A stretch of DNA of 64,000 nt from Streptomyces bauhiniae. GTDB taxonomy: Bacteria > Actinomycetota > Actinomycetes > Streptomycetales > Streptomycetaceae. Location: assembly GCF_004784475.1 (NCBI RefSeq), contig NZ_SRRT01000008.1, positions 248,001-312,000 on the forward strand. The letters run 5' to 3'. Both the position numbers and the translations under genes were made by a program. A model generated the notes under the pieces. It made no database searches and was not told where the DNA came from. It saw only the letters and a list, made by a program, of their open reading frames with translations. Positions 33,104 through 43,800 of this stretch are shown here, in pieces (within the stretch, counting starts at the first letter, position 1; each line of letters begins with the position of its first letter).

Positions 33104-34480
33104 TCACGTCGGCCTTGCCATGGCCTTCACAAAAGCGCGCTCCACGTCCGCCGCCGACAGGACGCCGTAGATCTCACCGGTGTTCTCGACGACCAGGTAC
33201 TCGGTCGCGGGGGTGGCGCGGAGGGTGTCGAGGAGTTCCTCGCCGGTGAGTTCGGCGGAGACGCGCATGCCGTCGGTGAGGTCCTGGGCGAGTTCGCTGA
33301 CGGGGACCCAGGGGCGGCGGTGTTCGGGGACGCCCACGATGGCGGCCTCGCGGACGAGGGAGAGGGGGGTGCCGTCGGCGTCGACGACGACGAGGGCGCG
33401 GGCGCCGGCGGCGTTGGCGCGGCGCAGGCCCTCGGAGAGGGGGGTGTCGCTCTGGACGGGGACGGCGCGGCGGGTGAGGGTGCGGGCGCGGAGGTCGGGG
33501 AGGTGTTCGCGCAGCCGGGCCATGCGGAGGCTGTTGCCGGCGCCGGTCCAGATGATGGCGGCGAGGATCGCGGCGAGCAGGGCGTCGGTGACGGTGTCCA
33601 TGCCGCTGACGTCGCGGTCGCCGCCGAGGGTGCCGGACTGGTTGAGCAGGGGCAGTCCGATGAGGACGGAGACGGCGAGGGCGCGGCCGACCCAGGCGGC
33701 GGCGACGGTGCCGGTCATGGGGCGGCCGGTGATCTTCCAGACGACGGCGCGGAGCATGCGGCCGCCGTCGAGGGGGAGGCCGGGCAGCAGGTTGAAGATC
33801 GCGACGATCAGGTTGGAGATCATCAGTCCGGCGAGCAGGACGCCGGGGACGGTGCCGGGCTCGACGGGTTTGAGGGCGAGGTAGAAGACTCCGGCGAGGA
33901 CGAGGGAGAGCAGGGGTCCGACGAAGGCGAGGACGAATTCGCGGCCGGGTGTCTCGGCTTCCTTCTCGATCTCGGAGACGCCGCCGAAGAACTGGAGCTG
34001 GATGCGGCGGACGGGGAGTTTGAAGCGGAGGGCGGCGAGGACGTGCGCGAGTTCGTGGACGAGGACGGAGGCGTAGAAGGCGACCGCGAAGAAGAGGGAG
34101 ACGAGGTAGCGCAGGGCGCCGAGTTCGGGCAGGACGCGGTCGAGCTGGCCGCCGAAGACCCAGGTGATGAGGGCGGCGACGAGGAACCAGCTCGGGGCGA
34201 CGTAGACGGGTACGCCGAAGGGGCGGCCCATGAGGATGCCGCCGCCGGGTTCCTTGGGCCGCTCGGGGGGCGGGTCGGTGGGGGCGATGCCGGCGTGGGC
34301 GAGGGAGCGGTCGTGCTCGGTGCGGTCGGCGGTGTCGCCGGGTTCGGGCTTGTCGGGCCGGCCCTGGTCGCGTGCGGGCTCGTGTTCGGGGTCGGGGTTC
34401 GGGGTCGGAGGCGCTGGGGGGTGCTCGGCCGGGTGGTTCTCGTCCGGCCGCGGCTGCCCGTTCCCGCCGGTCACGTCCAC
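33104..34480 (-). CDS. Site-2 protease family M50 metalloprotease with CBS domains
   Basis: 458 aa. The first 80 residues are Pro- and charge-rich and probably cytosolic. The membrane core has the zinc motif HELAH (SVLVHELAHVLAAL, about residue 145) and the NLLPGLPLDGGRM motif (about residue 245), with about six membrane segments. Two CBS domains (about residues 340-455) follow: PVQSDTPLSEGLRRANAAGARALVVVD and TPATEYLVVENTGEIYGVLS. Such proteases cut membrane-bound regulators; CBS domains may sense nucleotides. The start is GTG 34480 with GAGGGG upstream. It is divergent from the RecB-like nuclease gene. Its substrate is unknown. Confidence 0.92.
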   Translation of the reverse strand: MDVTGGNGQPRPDENHPAEHPPAPPTPNPDPEHEPARDQGRPDKPEPGDTADRTEHDRSLAHAGIAPTDPPPERPKEPGGGILMGRPFGVPVYVAPSWFLVAALITWVFGGQLDRVLPELGALRYLVSLFFAVAFYASVLVHELAHVLAALRFKLPVRRIQLQFFGGVSEIEKEAETPGREFVLAFVGPLLSLVLAGVFYLALKPVEPGTVPGVLLAGLMISNLIVAIFNLLPGLPLDGGRMLRAVVWKITGRPMTGTVAAAWVGRALAVSVLIGLPLLNQSGTLGGDRDVSGMDTVTDALLAAILAAIIWTGAGNSLRMARLREHLPDLRARTLTRRAVPVQSDTPLSEGLRRANAAGARALVVVDADGTPLSLVREAAIVGVPEHRRPWVPVSELAQDLTDGMRVSAELTGEELLDTLRATPATEYLVVENTGEIYGVLSAADVERAFVKAMARPT

Positions 34481-34645
34481 GGTGTCCCCTCGTTCGATGC
34501 GTCTTCCGCGCCTGGCCGGGCGGAAGGGTCTCGGGTCGATGGTATGCGGCCCGGGTGGCGCGGTCCGCTCCGGCACCCTGGTGTTCCGGGGGCGTGCGGT
34601 GCGCGGCTGGGTCGCTGTCGGTGCCGGGCCGTATGGTCTTGGGTC

Positions 34646-35575
<930 letters not shown>

Positions 35576-35590
35576 CGAAGGAGTTCTCAG

Positions 35591-36262
35591 GTGGCCATCC
35601 GCGTCCTTCTGGTCGATGACCAGCCGCTGTTGCGTACCGGGTTCCGGATGATTCTGGAGGCGGAGCCGGATCTGGCGGTCGTCGGTGAGGCCGGTGACGG
35701 TCTGCAGGCGCTCGATCAGGTGCGTGCGCTGCAGCCGGATGTCGTGCTGATGGACATCCGGATGCCCCGGATGGACGGGGTGGAGGCGACCCGGCAGATC
35801 ACGGGTCCGGAGCGGGACGGCCCGGCGAAGGTGCTGGTGCTGACCACGTTCGATCTGGACGAGTACGTGGTGGAGGCGCTCCGGGCGGGGGCGAGCGGCT
35901 TCCTGCTGAAGGACGCGCCGGCGGACGAGCTGGTGCAGGCGATCCGGGTGGTGGCGCAGGGCGAGGCGATGCTGGCGCCGAGCATCACGCGGCGGCTGCT
36001 GGACAAGTACGCGACGCATCTGCCGTCGGGCGAGGAGCCGGCGCCGAGCACGCTGCACACGCTGACGGACCGTGAGGTGGAGGTGCTGAAGCTGGTGGCG
36101 CGGGGCCTGTCGAACGCGGAGATCGCGGCGGATCTGTTCGTGAGCGAGACGACGGTGAAGACCCATGTGGGGCATGTGCTGACGAAGCTGGGCCTGAGGG
36201 ACCGGGTGCAGGCGGCGGTGTACGCGTACGAGAGCGGTCTGGTGCGGCCGGGCGCGCAGTAG
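35591..36262 (+). CDS. NarL/FixJ-type response regulator (LuxR HTH), orphan
   Basis: 223 aa. The receiver domain has DD at residues 9-10, phosphoacceptor Asp55 (VLMDIRMPRMDG), Thr and Lys in LVLTTFD and LLKDAP. The C-terminal HTH (about residues 155-215) is LTDREVEVLKLVARGLSNAEIAADLFVSETTVKTHVGHVL. No histidine kinase gene is adjacent, so it is an orphan; its signal is unknown. GTG 35591 is preceded by AAGGAG. It is co-transcribed with the RecB-like gene and ends at a strong terminator. Confidence 0.93.
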   Translation: MAIRVLLVDDQPLLRTGFRMILEAEPDLAVVGEAGDGLQALDQVRALQPDVVLMDIRMPRMDGVEATRQITGPERDGPAKVLVLTTFDLDEYVVEALRAGASGFLLKDAPADELVQAIRVVAQGEAMLAPSITRRLLDKYATHLPSGEEPAPSTLHTLTDREVEVLKLVARGLSNAEIAADLFVSETTVKTHVGHVLTKLGLRDRVQAAVYAYESGLVRPGAQ

Positions 36263-36270
36263 GTACGACT

Positions 36271-36304
36271 CGAGGGCGCCTCTCCTGGCGGAGGGGCGCC
36301 CTCG
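36271..36304. terminator. Terminator after the response regulator
   Basis: Arms CGAGGGCGCC (36271-36280) and GGCGCCCTCG (36295-36304) with further pairing inside, between the response regulator and the convergent binding-protein gene. Confidence 0.8.
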
Positions 36305-36324
36305 GTGTGTGCGGACGACGGGGG

Positions 36325-37905
36325 TCAGCTCTTGTTGAGTTCCCAGAAGCGGAAGACGGTGGAGGCGTCGAGGCAGTACTCGAGGCCGTAGACGCCGTCC
36401 CGGACGACGGCGTACTGCTTGGCCTGCCAGACGGGCAGGAGGGGCAGTTCGTCGGCGACGATGTCCTGGACCTGCGCGAAGTCCTTGTCGGTGGCGGCGC
36501 GGTCGCTCAGGGCGGCGGTGGCCGGGAGCAGGGTGCCGGTGAGGCGGCTGTTGTCGTAGTGGTTGGAGAGCACGTTGCCCTTGCCGAAGAAGGGCGCGGT
36601 GAAGTTGTCGGCGTCCGGGTAGTCGGGCACCCAGCCCTTGACGTAGACGCCGTACTTGCCGGCGGCGATGTCCTTCTCGTACTGGCCGAAGGGGACGGAC
36701 TTGACGTCGGCTTGGAAGAGGCCGCTGGCGTTGAGCTGGGCGGCGACAGCGCGCAGTTCGGCGTCGGTGGCGGGGCCGTAACGGGCCGGGGTGGACCACA
36801 GGGTGAGCCTGACCTTGCCGGTGATGCCGTCGGCGTGCAGGGCCTGGGCGGCCTTGGCCCTGGAGGGGCGGGCGCCGTAGGTGTCGAAGAAGGCGGTGTT
36901 GTGGCCGACGATGCCGGCCGGGATGATCGAGTACAGCGGGGTGGCGGTGCCCTGGTAGACGTTGTGGATGAGGGCGTCGCGGTCGAGCAGGTGGGCGATG
37001 GCCTTGCGGACGCCGAGCTTTCCGGCGACGGGGTCCTTCATGTTGAAGACGAGGTGCTGGACCTCGGCGCTGCTGCCCTCGATGACGTCGATGCCCTTGG
37101 TGCCTTCCTGGGCGTCGATGTCGGTGATGTCGCCGGCGCTCAGGCCGCGGTAGGCGATGTCGATGTCGCCGCCGAGGAGGGCCTTCTTCAGGGCCTTCTG
37201 GTCGCCGTGGAAGAACTTGAGGGTGACGCCGGAGTTCTTGATGTCGGCGGTGCCCCGGTAGTGGGAGTTGACCGAGAAGACGGCCTGGCCCTTGTCGAAG
37301 GAGTCGAGCTTGTAGGGGCCGGAGCCGATGGCCTTGTTGTCGGTGCGCAGGGCGCCGGCGTCGTACTGGCGGTGGTCGACGATGGAGCCGGCGCCGGAGG
37401 CGATCTTGCTGGGGAAGGTCGCGTCGGGGGCGTTGAGGCGGAAGACGACCGTCTTGGCGTCCGGTGTCTCGACCCGCTCCAGCGTCGGGAACATGACGGC
37501 CGGACCGGCGGGGTCGTTGATCTTCAGCAGGCGGTCGAAGGAGAACTTGACGTCCTCGGAGGTGAGGGAGTCGCCGTTGCTGAACTTCAGACCGGGTTTG
37601 AGCTCGCACTTGAAGAGGGTGGCCCGGGTGTCACCGAAGGCGCAGGACTTGGCGAGTTCGGGCTCGGGCTGGGTGCCGCCGTTGGGGAAGCTGAGCAGTG
37701 ACTGGAAGACGTTGTTGAAGAGCAGCCAGGAGCCGGGGTCGTAGCCCGATGCCGGGTCGGTGGCCAGGACGTCGTCGGACATCCCCATCACCATGGCCCG
37801 ACCGGTGCCCTCGGCATCGTCGGTCCCGGAGCCGCAGCCGGTCAACAGGCCGCAGGCCAGCCCCGCCACCACGGGCAGGACCGGCCACTGGACGCTCATC
37901 TTCAC
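36325..37905 (-). CDS. ABC transporter substrate-binding lipoprotein, family 5 (peptide/nickel type)
   Basis: 526 aa. The signal peptide ends in lipobox LLTGC (Cys24). Family 5 features include FKCELKPGLKFSNGDSLTSEDVKFSFDRL (about residues 95-125), VRKAIAHLLDRDALIHNVYQGTATPLYS and KYGVYVKGWVPDYPDADNF. It should bind oligopeptides or similar ligands outside the membrane. No permease or ATPase gene lies nearby. The downstream paralogue is the next gene upstream on this strand (37969-39573); the two have about the same domain layout and look like a tandem duplication. The start is GTG 37905 (ATG 37899 is an alternative). Confidence 0.92.
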   Translation of the reverse strand: MKMSVQWPVLPVVAGLACGLLTGCGSGTDDAEGTGRAMVMGMSDDVLATDPASGYDPGSWLLFNNVFQSLLSFPNGGTQPEPELAKSCAFGDTRATLFKCELKPGLKFSNGDSLTSEDVKFSFDRLLKINDPAGPAVMFPTLERVETPDAKTVVFRLNAPDATFPSKIASGAGSIVDHRQYDAGALRTDNKAIGSGPYKLDSFDKGQAVFSVNSHYRGTADIKNSGVTLKFFHGDQKALKKALLGGDIDIAYRGLSAGDITDIDAQEGTKGIDVIEGSSAEVQHLVFNMKDPVAGKLGVRKAIAHLLDRDALIHNVYQGTATPLYSIIPAGIVGHNTAFFDTYGARPSRAKAAQALHADGITGKVRLTLWSTPARYGPATDAELRAVAAQLNASGLFQADVKSVPFGQYEKDIAAGKYGVYVKGWVPDYPDADNFTAPFFGKGNVLSNHYDNSRLTGTLLPATAALSDRAATDKDFAQVQDIVADELPLLPVWQAKQYAVVRDGVYGLEYCLDASTVFRFWELNKS

Positions 37906-37931
37906 AGCAGTGCCTTGTCGTCGGTTCGTGG

Positions 37932-37957
37932 CCCGGAGCCGCCGTCGCGGCTCCGGG
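37932..37957 (-). terminator. Hairpin between the two binding-protein genes
   Basis: Perfect arms CCCGGAGCCGC and GCGGCTCCGGG around CGTC, in the 63-base gap. It is either the terminator of the first gene or a structure that lowers expression of the second. Confidence 0.6.
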
Positions 37958-37968
37958 TACGGGAGACG

Positions 37969-39573
37969 TCAGCCGCTCACACCACGGCCGAGCTCCCAAA
38001 GCTGAAGCGTCGACGAGGAGTTCAGGGCGTACGAGGTGCCCGTGATGTCGTCCCGCGCGGCGACGTACTGCTTGCCCTGCCACAGCGGCAGTACGGGGAC
38101 GTCCTCGGCGACGGTGTCCTGGATGTCGGTGAGGCTCTTGGCGGCGTCGAGGCGGTCGGCCTCGCGGCGGGACTCGGGGATCAGCGTCCGCTCGATCGTG
38201 CTGTTGGTGTACGGCGAGCCGAGGAAGTTGTCCTTGTCGAGGAACGGCGCCAGGAAGTTGTCGGCGTCGGGGAAGTCGGGGAACCAGCCCATGCCGTAGA
38301 CGTCGTACTGGCCCTTCTGCTCCGCGGGGCGGAAGGTGGCCCAGGGGTGGCCCTGGATGGTGACGTCGAACAGGCCGCTGTCGTTGAGCTGCTTCTGCAG
38401 GACCTCGAACTCCTGCTTGGTGGCGGAGCCGTAGTGGTCGGTGGTGTAGTGCAGCGTCAGCTTGAGCGGGGCGGTGACGCCGGCCTTGGTGAGCAGCAGC
38501 TTGGCCTTGGCGGTGCTCGGGTCGCCGTACTTGTTGAAGAACGAGTTGGAGTGGCCGGTCAGGGTGGCGGGCACCAAGGAGTAGAGCGGCTCGGCCTGGG
38601 TGCCGTAGACCTTGGAGACCAGTTCGCCGCGGTTGACGACCTGGGCGATGGCCTGGCGGACGGCCTTGTCCTTGACCGTCTGCGCGTTGGTGTTGAAGGC
38701 GAGGTAGCGGATCTCGAGACCCGGCATGTCGACGAGGTCGGCGTGCTCGTCGGAGCCACCGTCGAGCTTCTGGATCTGGCTCGGCGACATGGTGCGGCTC
38801 ATCACGTCGATGTCGCCGCGGTCCAGGGCGGCGCCCATCGCGTCGGCGTCGTCGAAGGAGCGGATCTCCACCTTGTCGTTGTTCAGCTCGGAACTGCCCT
38901 TGTAGGAGGGGTTCTTGGTGAACGTGGCGCTGACCATGGCGTCGCCCTTGAGCTGCGCCTTGAAGGTGTACGGGCCGGAGCCGTCGACCTCGAAGCCGTC
39001 GCGCAGCTTGTCCTTGGCGTAGTCCTTGGGGTTCACGATGCCCGCGACCGGGGTGGACAGCTTGAACGGGAAGGTGGCGTCGGCCGTCTTCAGGTGGAAG
39101 ATGACCTCGCGGTCGCCCTGGGTCTCGACGGTGTCGACGGTGTTCAGCAGGGCGGCGACACCGCTGTCGGCCTGGAGCTTGATGGCGCGGTCGATGGAGA
39201 ACTTCACATCGGCGGCGGTGACCGGGTCGCCGGAGGCGAACTTGAGGCCGCTGCGCAGCTTGCAGGCGTAGCGCTCGTTGCCGGTGTCGGTGAAGCTGCA
39301 GCTGTCGGCGGCCTCCGGGACGGGGCTGCCCTCGCCCTTGGGCTGGGTCATCAGCGTCTGCACGGTCTGACGCAGGATGTTCCAGGTGCCGACGTCGTAG
39401 GCGTAGGCGGGGTCGAGGGGCGCGGGGGCGTCGCTCGTGGCCGTGAACCGGTCCGTGGTGCCGACGACGATGGGGTCGCCGTTCTTGGCCCCACTGTCGG
39501 TTCCGCCGCACGCGGCGAGAACCGGCGTGAGCAGGCCGGCCACTGCCGGCAGCACCAGAGTCTTGCGGTTCAT
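37969..39573 (-). CDS. ABC transporter substrate-binding lipoprotein, family 5 (paralogue)
   Basis: 534 aa. The lipobox is VLAAC (Cys22). The SBP family 5 pattern is clear: YACKLRSGLKFASGDPVTAADVKFSIDRAIKL, VRQAIAQVVNRGELVSKVYGTQAEPLYS, DVYGMGWFPDFPDADNFLAPF. It is similar in length and layout to the next gene on the strand. The start at ATG 39573 has GGAGA upstream; the frame stays open further 5' without a signal-peptide pattern. It is the first gene of the pair, with a 436-base upstream region that likely holds the promoter. The ligand is unknown. Confidence 0.92.
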   Translation of the reverse strand: MNRKTLVLPAVAGLLTPVLAACGGTDSGAKNGDPIVVGTTDRFTATSDAPAPLDPAYAYDVGTWNILRQTVQTLMTQPKGEGSPVPEAADSCSFTDTGNERYACKLRSGLKFASGDPVTAADVKFSIDRAIKLQADSGVAALLNTVDTVETQGDREVIFHLKTADATFPFKLSTPVAGIVNPKDYAKDKLRDGFEVDGSGPYTFKAQLKGDAMVSATFTKNPSYKGSSELNNDKVEIRSFDDADAMGAALDRGDIDVMSRTMSPSQIQKLDGGSDEHADLVDMPGLEIRYLAFNTNAQTVKDKAVRQAIAQVVNRGELVSKVYGTQAEPLYSLVPATLTGHSNSFFNKYGDPSTAKAKLLLTKAGVTAPLKLTLHYTTDHYGSATKQEFEVLQKQLNDSGLFDVTIQGHPWATFRPAEQKGQYDVYGMGWFPDFPDADNFLAPFLDKDNFLGSPYTNSTIERTLIPESRREADRLDAAKSLTDIQDTVAEDVPVLPLWQGKQYVAARDDITGTSYALNSSSTLQLWELGRGVSG

Positions 39574-40009
39574 GCGGGACGTTCTCCAGAGCTGTTCGAT
39601 TCCGTGAACCCGGCAAGCTTCGGATGGGCGCGGCGGATCACGGGGGTTGCTGCGATGTTGTCGCGACGACATTAGTCCGCGCCCGCAGGGCGCTTCGCGG
39701 TCCCTTGAGTTGAGGGCTCATCACGCAGTGAAACCGGGTGTGGACGCACCGAAAAACCGACAGCGGCAGGATTCGTACAACGGTCCATCAATCAGGACAC
39801 ATGGGCCCGCGGACGGGGCGTTCGGCGCCGTTTTCTGCACACGCGGGGGGGCGTTGTCGAGACCGGTTCGAGTGGCGAACGTCACAGTGTCAACTGCGGT
39901 CCGGGATACCGGAATTCAACCGGTTCGGCGGGCGGGGAATTTCCGCCGGGGCGCAACTCCGGGGAATTGCGCCCCTGGTCAGCATTGTTTTCGCACGCTG
40001 GGTGAACGC
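39574..40009. other. Intergenic region upstream of the binding-protein pair
   Basis: About 436 bases. It contains the promoter area of the binding-protein genes (AT-richer stretch near 39740-39800) and a hairpin at 39948-39975 after the HAD gene. I found no coding sequence with Streptomyces codon use on either strand and no clear operator. Confidence 0.5.
39948..39975 (-). terminator. Hairpin after the HAD phosphatase gene
   Basis: Arms GGGGCGCAA and TTGCGCCCC with a 10-base loop, about 35 bases beyond the stop codon on the minus strand. Confidence 0.6.
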
Positions 40010-40711
40010 CTAGTGCGTGAGCGTCATCAGGCCGCGCAGAAAAGACAGGTCGACCTGTTCCAGCGAGGGTACGACGGTGCGCCGTTCGGCCGGGACGATG
40101 GGGGCGATGGAGGGCACGGCGACCACATGGCAGCCGGCGGCCTCGGCGGCGGCGACCCCGGTGGCGGTGTCCTCGATGACGGCGCACCGGGCCGGGTCGG
40201 CGCCGAGTCCGGCGGCGGCCAGCAGGTAGGGGTCGGGGTGGGGCTTGGTGCGGGAGACCTCGTCGCCGCCGATGGAGAGGGCGAAGTGGTGCGGGCCGAG
40301 CGCGGTCAGCACGCGGTCGATGATGCGCCGGTGGGAGGCGGAGACCAGGGCGGTCGGGATGTCGTGCTCGTGGAGTTCGGCGAGCAGCCGGGCGGCGCCG
40401 GGCATCAGCGGGAGGTGGCTGCCGATGCGGGCCTCGAAGCCGTCGTTGAGGAGGACGGAGAGTTCGGCGAGGGTGATGGCGGCGCCGGTGGCCTCGATGA
40501 GGAAGCCGGCGCTGCGGGTCATGGGGCCGCCGACCACGACGTGCCGCCAGGACTCGTCGAGGGCGTGTCCGAGGGCGGCGAAGACCTCGACCTCGACGTC
40601 CCACCAGAAGCCCTCGGTGTCCACCAGGGTGCCGTCCATGTCGAGGAGCACCGCTTGAAGGGCGGAGCCCTCGGCCGTACGTGTTCCGAGCGCGGGGACC
40701 GTGCTGGTCAT
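40010..40711 (-). CDS. HAD-superfamily hydrolase (phosphatase/beta-phosphoglucomutase-like)
   Basis: 233 aa. Motif I is LLDMDGTLVDTEGFWWDVE (about residues 21-39), motif II is ALVSASH, motif III is the Lys in SRTKPHPDPYLLAA, and motif IV is CAVIEDTATGVAAAEAAGC. It is a subfamily I phosphatase or mutase acting on small phosphorylated metabolites; substrate unknown. ATG 40711 follows AAGGAGG at a spacing of 9. The metH terminator hairpin ends only 27 bases upstream of the start, so either read-through from metH or a promoter before the hairpin must drive it. Confidence 0.92.
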   Translation of the reverse strand: MTSTVPALGTRTAEGSALQAVLLDMDGTLVDTEGFWWDVEVEVFAALGHALDESWRHVVVGGPMTRSAGFLIEATGAAITLAELSVLLNDGFEARIGSHLPLMPGAARLLAELHEHDIPTALVSASHRRIIDRVLTALGPHHFALSIGGDEVSRTKPHPDPYLLAAAGLGADPARCAVIEDTATGVAAAEAAGCHVVAVPSIAPIVPAERRTVVPSLEQVDLSFLRGLMTLTH

Positions 40712-40737
40712 CCGGGCGCACCTCCTTGAGGGACGAT

Positions 40738-40768
40738 CAGGCCGGTTCCCGTGACGGGAACCGGCCTG
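40738..40768. terminator. Terminator after metH / leader hairpin of the HAD gene
   Basis: Perfect 14-base arms CAGGCCGGTTCCCG and CGGGAACCGGCCTG with loop TGA. It lies 82 bases after the metH stop and 27 bases before the HAD start. Confidence 0.8.
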
Positions 40769-40850
40769 CGGTGGACCGACCAGCATACGTCGCCCGCGCC
40801 CGGAACGCCTGTTGTGCGCGCGTGTCTGCTGACCGGCCTGGTCAGCACGG

Positions 40851-43800
40851 TCAGCGGGCGTTGAAGTACTTCGCCTCGGGGTGGTGGATGACGATGGCGT
40901 CGGTGGACTGCTCGGGGTGGAGCTGGAACTCCTCGGAGAGGTGGACGCCGATCCGCTCCGGCTGGAGCAGATCCGCGATCTTGGCGCGGTCCTCCAGGTT
41001 GGGGCAGGCGCCGTAGCCGAGGGAGAAGCGGGCGCCCCGGTACTTCAGGGCGAACATGTCCTCGATGTCGGCGGGGTCCTCCCCGGCGAAGCCCAGTTCG
41101 GCGCGGACGCGGGCGTGCCAGTACTCGGCCAGCGCCTCGGCCAACTGGACGGAGAGGCCGTGCAGTTCGAGGTAGTCGCGGTAGGCGTTGGCCTCGAAGA
41201 GCTTGGCGGTCTCCTCGCCGATGCGGGAGCCGACGGTGACGACCTGGAGGCCGACCACGTCCCGCTCGCCGGACTCCTCCGGGCGGAAGTAGTCCGCGAG
41301 ACAGAGCCGGCGGCCCCGGCGCTGGCGGGGGAAGGTGAAGCGGGTGCGTTCGTTGCCGTCCTCGTCCAGGATGATCAGGTCGTCGTCCTTGGAGACGCAG
41401 GGGAAGTAGCCGTGCACGACGGCGGCCTCCAGCAGGTTCTCCGTCTGGAGCCGGTCGAGCAGGCCGCGCAGCCGGGGCCGGCCCTCGGTCTCGGCCAGTT
41501 CCTCGTAGGAGGGGCCGTCGCCGGTGCGGGCCTGCTTCAGACCCCACTGCCCCTTGAAGAGGGCGCCCTCGTCCAGCCAGGACGCGTACTCCTTGAGCTG
41601 GATGCCCTTGACGACGCGGGTGCCCCAGAACGGCGGGGCGGGCACCGGGTTGTCGGTGCGCACGTCCGAGCGGACGTGGCCCTCCTCCGGCTTCTCCTCG
41701 GGGAGGTCCGCGGCGGGGGTGGCGCGGACCCGGCGCTGCTTCAGCTCGGGGAGCTGGGCGCCGGGCAGGCCGCGCTTGACGCCGATGAGGGCGTCCATCA
41801 GGCGCAGGCCCTCGAAGGCGTCGCGGGCGTAGCGGACCTCGCCCTCGTAGATCTCGTGGAGGTCCTGCTCGACGTAGGCGCGGGTGAGGGCGGCGCCACC
41901 CAGGATCACCGGGTAGTCGGCGGCCATGCCGCGCTGGTTCAGCTCCTCCAGGTTCTCCTTCATGATCACCGTGGACTTGACCAGCAGGCCGGACATGCCG
42001 ATGACGTCGGCGCGGTGCTCCTCGGCGGCGTCCAGGATCGCGGAGACGGGCTGCTTGATGCCCAGGTTGACGACGTTGTAGCCGTTGTTGGACAGGATGA
42101 TGTCCACGAGGTTCTTGCCGATGTCGTGGACGTCGCCGCGCACGGTGGCCAGCACGATGGTGCCCTTGCCCTCGGCGTCCGACTTCTCCATGTGCGGTTC
42201 CAGATGCGCGACCGCCGTCTTCATGACCTCGGCGGACTGGAGGACGAAGGGGAGCTGCATCTGGCCGGAGCCGAAGAGTTCGCCGACGGTCTTCATGCCG
42301 TCGAGCAGGGTGTCGTTGACGATGTCGAGGGCGGGGCGGTCCTGGAGGGCCTCGTCGAGGTCGGCCTCCAGGCCGTTGCGCTCGCCGTCGATGATGCGGC
42401 GCTTGAGGCGCTCGTCCAGGGGCAGCGCGGCCAGTTCCTCGGCCTTGCCGGCGCGCAGGGACTTGGCGGTCGCGCCCTCGAAGAGCGCCATCAGCTTCTG
42501 CAGCGGGTCGTAGCCCTCGGCGCGGCGGTCGTGGATGAGGTCGAGGGCGGTCTGCACCTCCTCCTCGCTGAAGCGGGCGATGGGCAGGATCTTGGAGGCG
42601 TGCACGATGGCCGAGTCCAGGCCCGCCTTGACGCATTCGTCGAGGAAGACGGAGTTCAGCAGGATGCGGGCGGCCGGGTTGAGGCCGAAGGAGATGTTGG
42701 ACAGGCCCAGCGTGGTCTGGACGTCCGGGTGGCGCCGCTTGAGTTCGCGGATGGCGTCGATGGTGGCGATGCCGTCCTTGCGGGACTCCTCCTGACCGGT
42801 GCAGATGGTGAAGGTCAGGGTGTCGATGAGGATGTCCTCCTCGCGGATGCCCCAGTTCCCGGTGAGGTCGTCGATGAGCCGTTCGGCGATCTCGACCTTC
42901 TTCTCGGGGGTGCGGGCCTGGCCCTCCTCGTCGATGGTGAGCGCGATCAGGGCGGCGCCGTGCTCGCGGGCGAGCCGGGTGACCTTGGCGAAGCGGGAGT
43001 CGGGGCCGTCGCCGTCCTCGTAGTTCACCGAGTTGATCACCGCGCGGCCGCCGAGCTTCTCCAGGCCGGCCTGGATGACGTCGACCTCGGTGGAGTCGAG
43101 CACGATCGGCAGGGTGGAGGCGGTGGCGAGGCGGCCGGCGAGTTCGGCCATGTCGGTGACGCCGTCGCGGCCGACGTAGTCCACGCAGAGGTCGAGCATG
43201 TGCGCGCCCTCGCGGATCTGCTCGCGGGCCAGCTCCACGCAGTCGTCCCAGCGGGCCTGAAGCATGGCCTCGCGGAACTTCTTGGAGCCGTTGGCGTTGG
43301 TGCGCTCGCCGATGGCGAGGTAGGAGGTGTCCTGCCGGAACGGCACGGACTGGTAGAGCGAGGCGGCTCCCGCCTCGGGGCGCGGCTGCCGCTCGGAGGG
43401 GGTGAGGTCGCGGACCCGCTCGACGACCTGGCGCAGGTGCTCGGGGGTGGTGCCGCAGCAGCCGCCGACCAGCGAGAGGCCGTACTCGTGGACGAAGGTC
43501 TCCTGGGCGTCGGCCAGCTCGGGGGCGGTGAGCGGGTAGTGCGCGCCGTTCTTGCCGAGGACGGGGAGGCCGGCGTTGGGCATGCAGGCCAGCGGGATAC
43601 GGGCGTTGCGGGCGAGGTGGCGCAGGTGCTCGCTCATCTCGGCCGGGCCGGTGGCGCAGTTCAGGCCGATCATGTCGATGCCGAGGGGTTCCAGCGCGGT
43701 GAGCGCGGCGCCGATCTCGGAGCCGAGCAGCATGGTGCCGGTGGTCTCGACGGTCACCGAGACGATGACCGGCAGGTCGATGCCGAGGGCGTCCAGGCCC

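Noticed and set aside
37906..37968. A small gene between the two binding proteins
   Set aside because: Only 63 bases with a strong hairpin; no ribosome binding site or codon signal.
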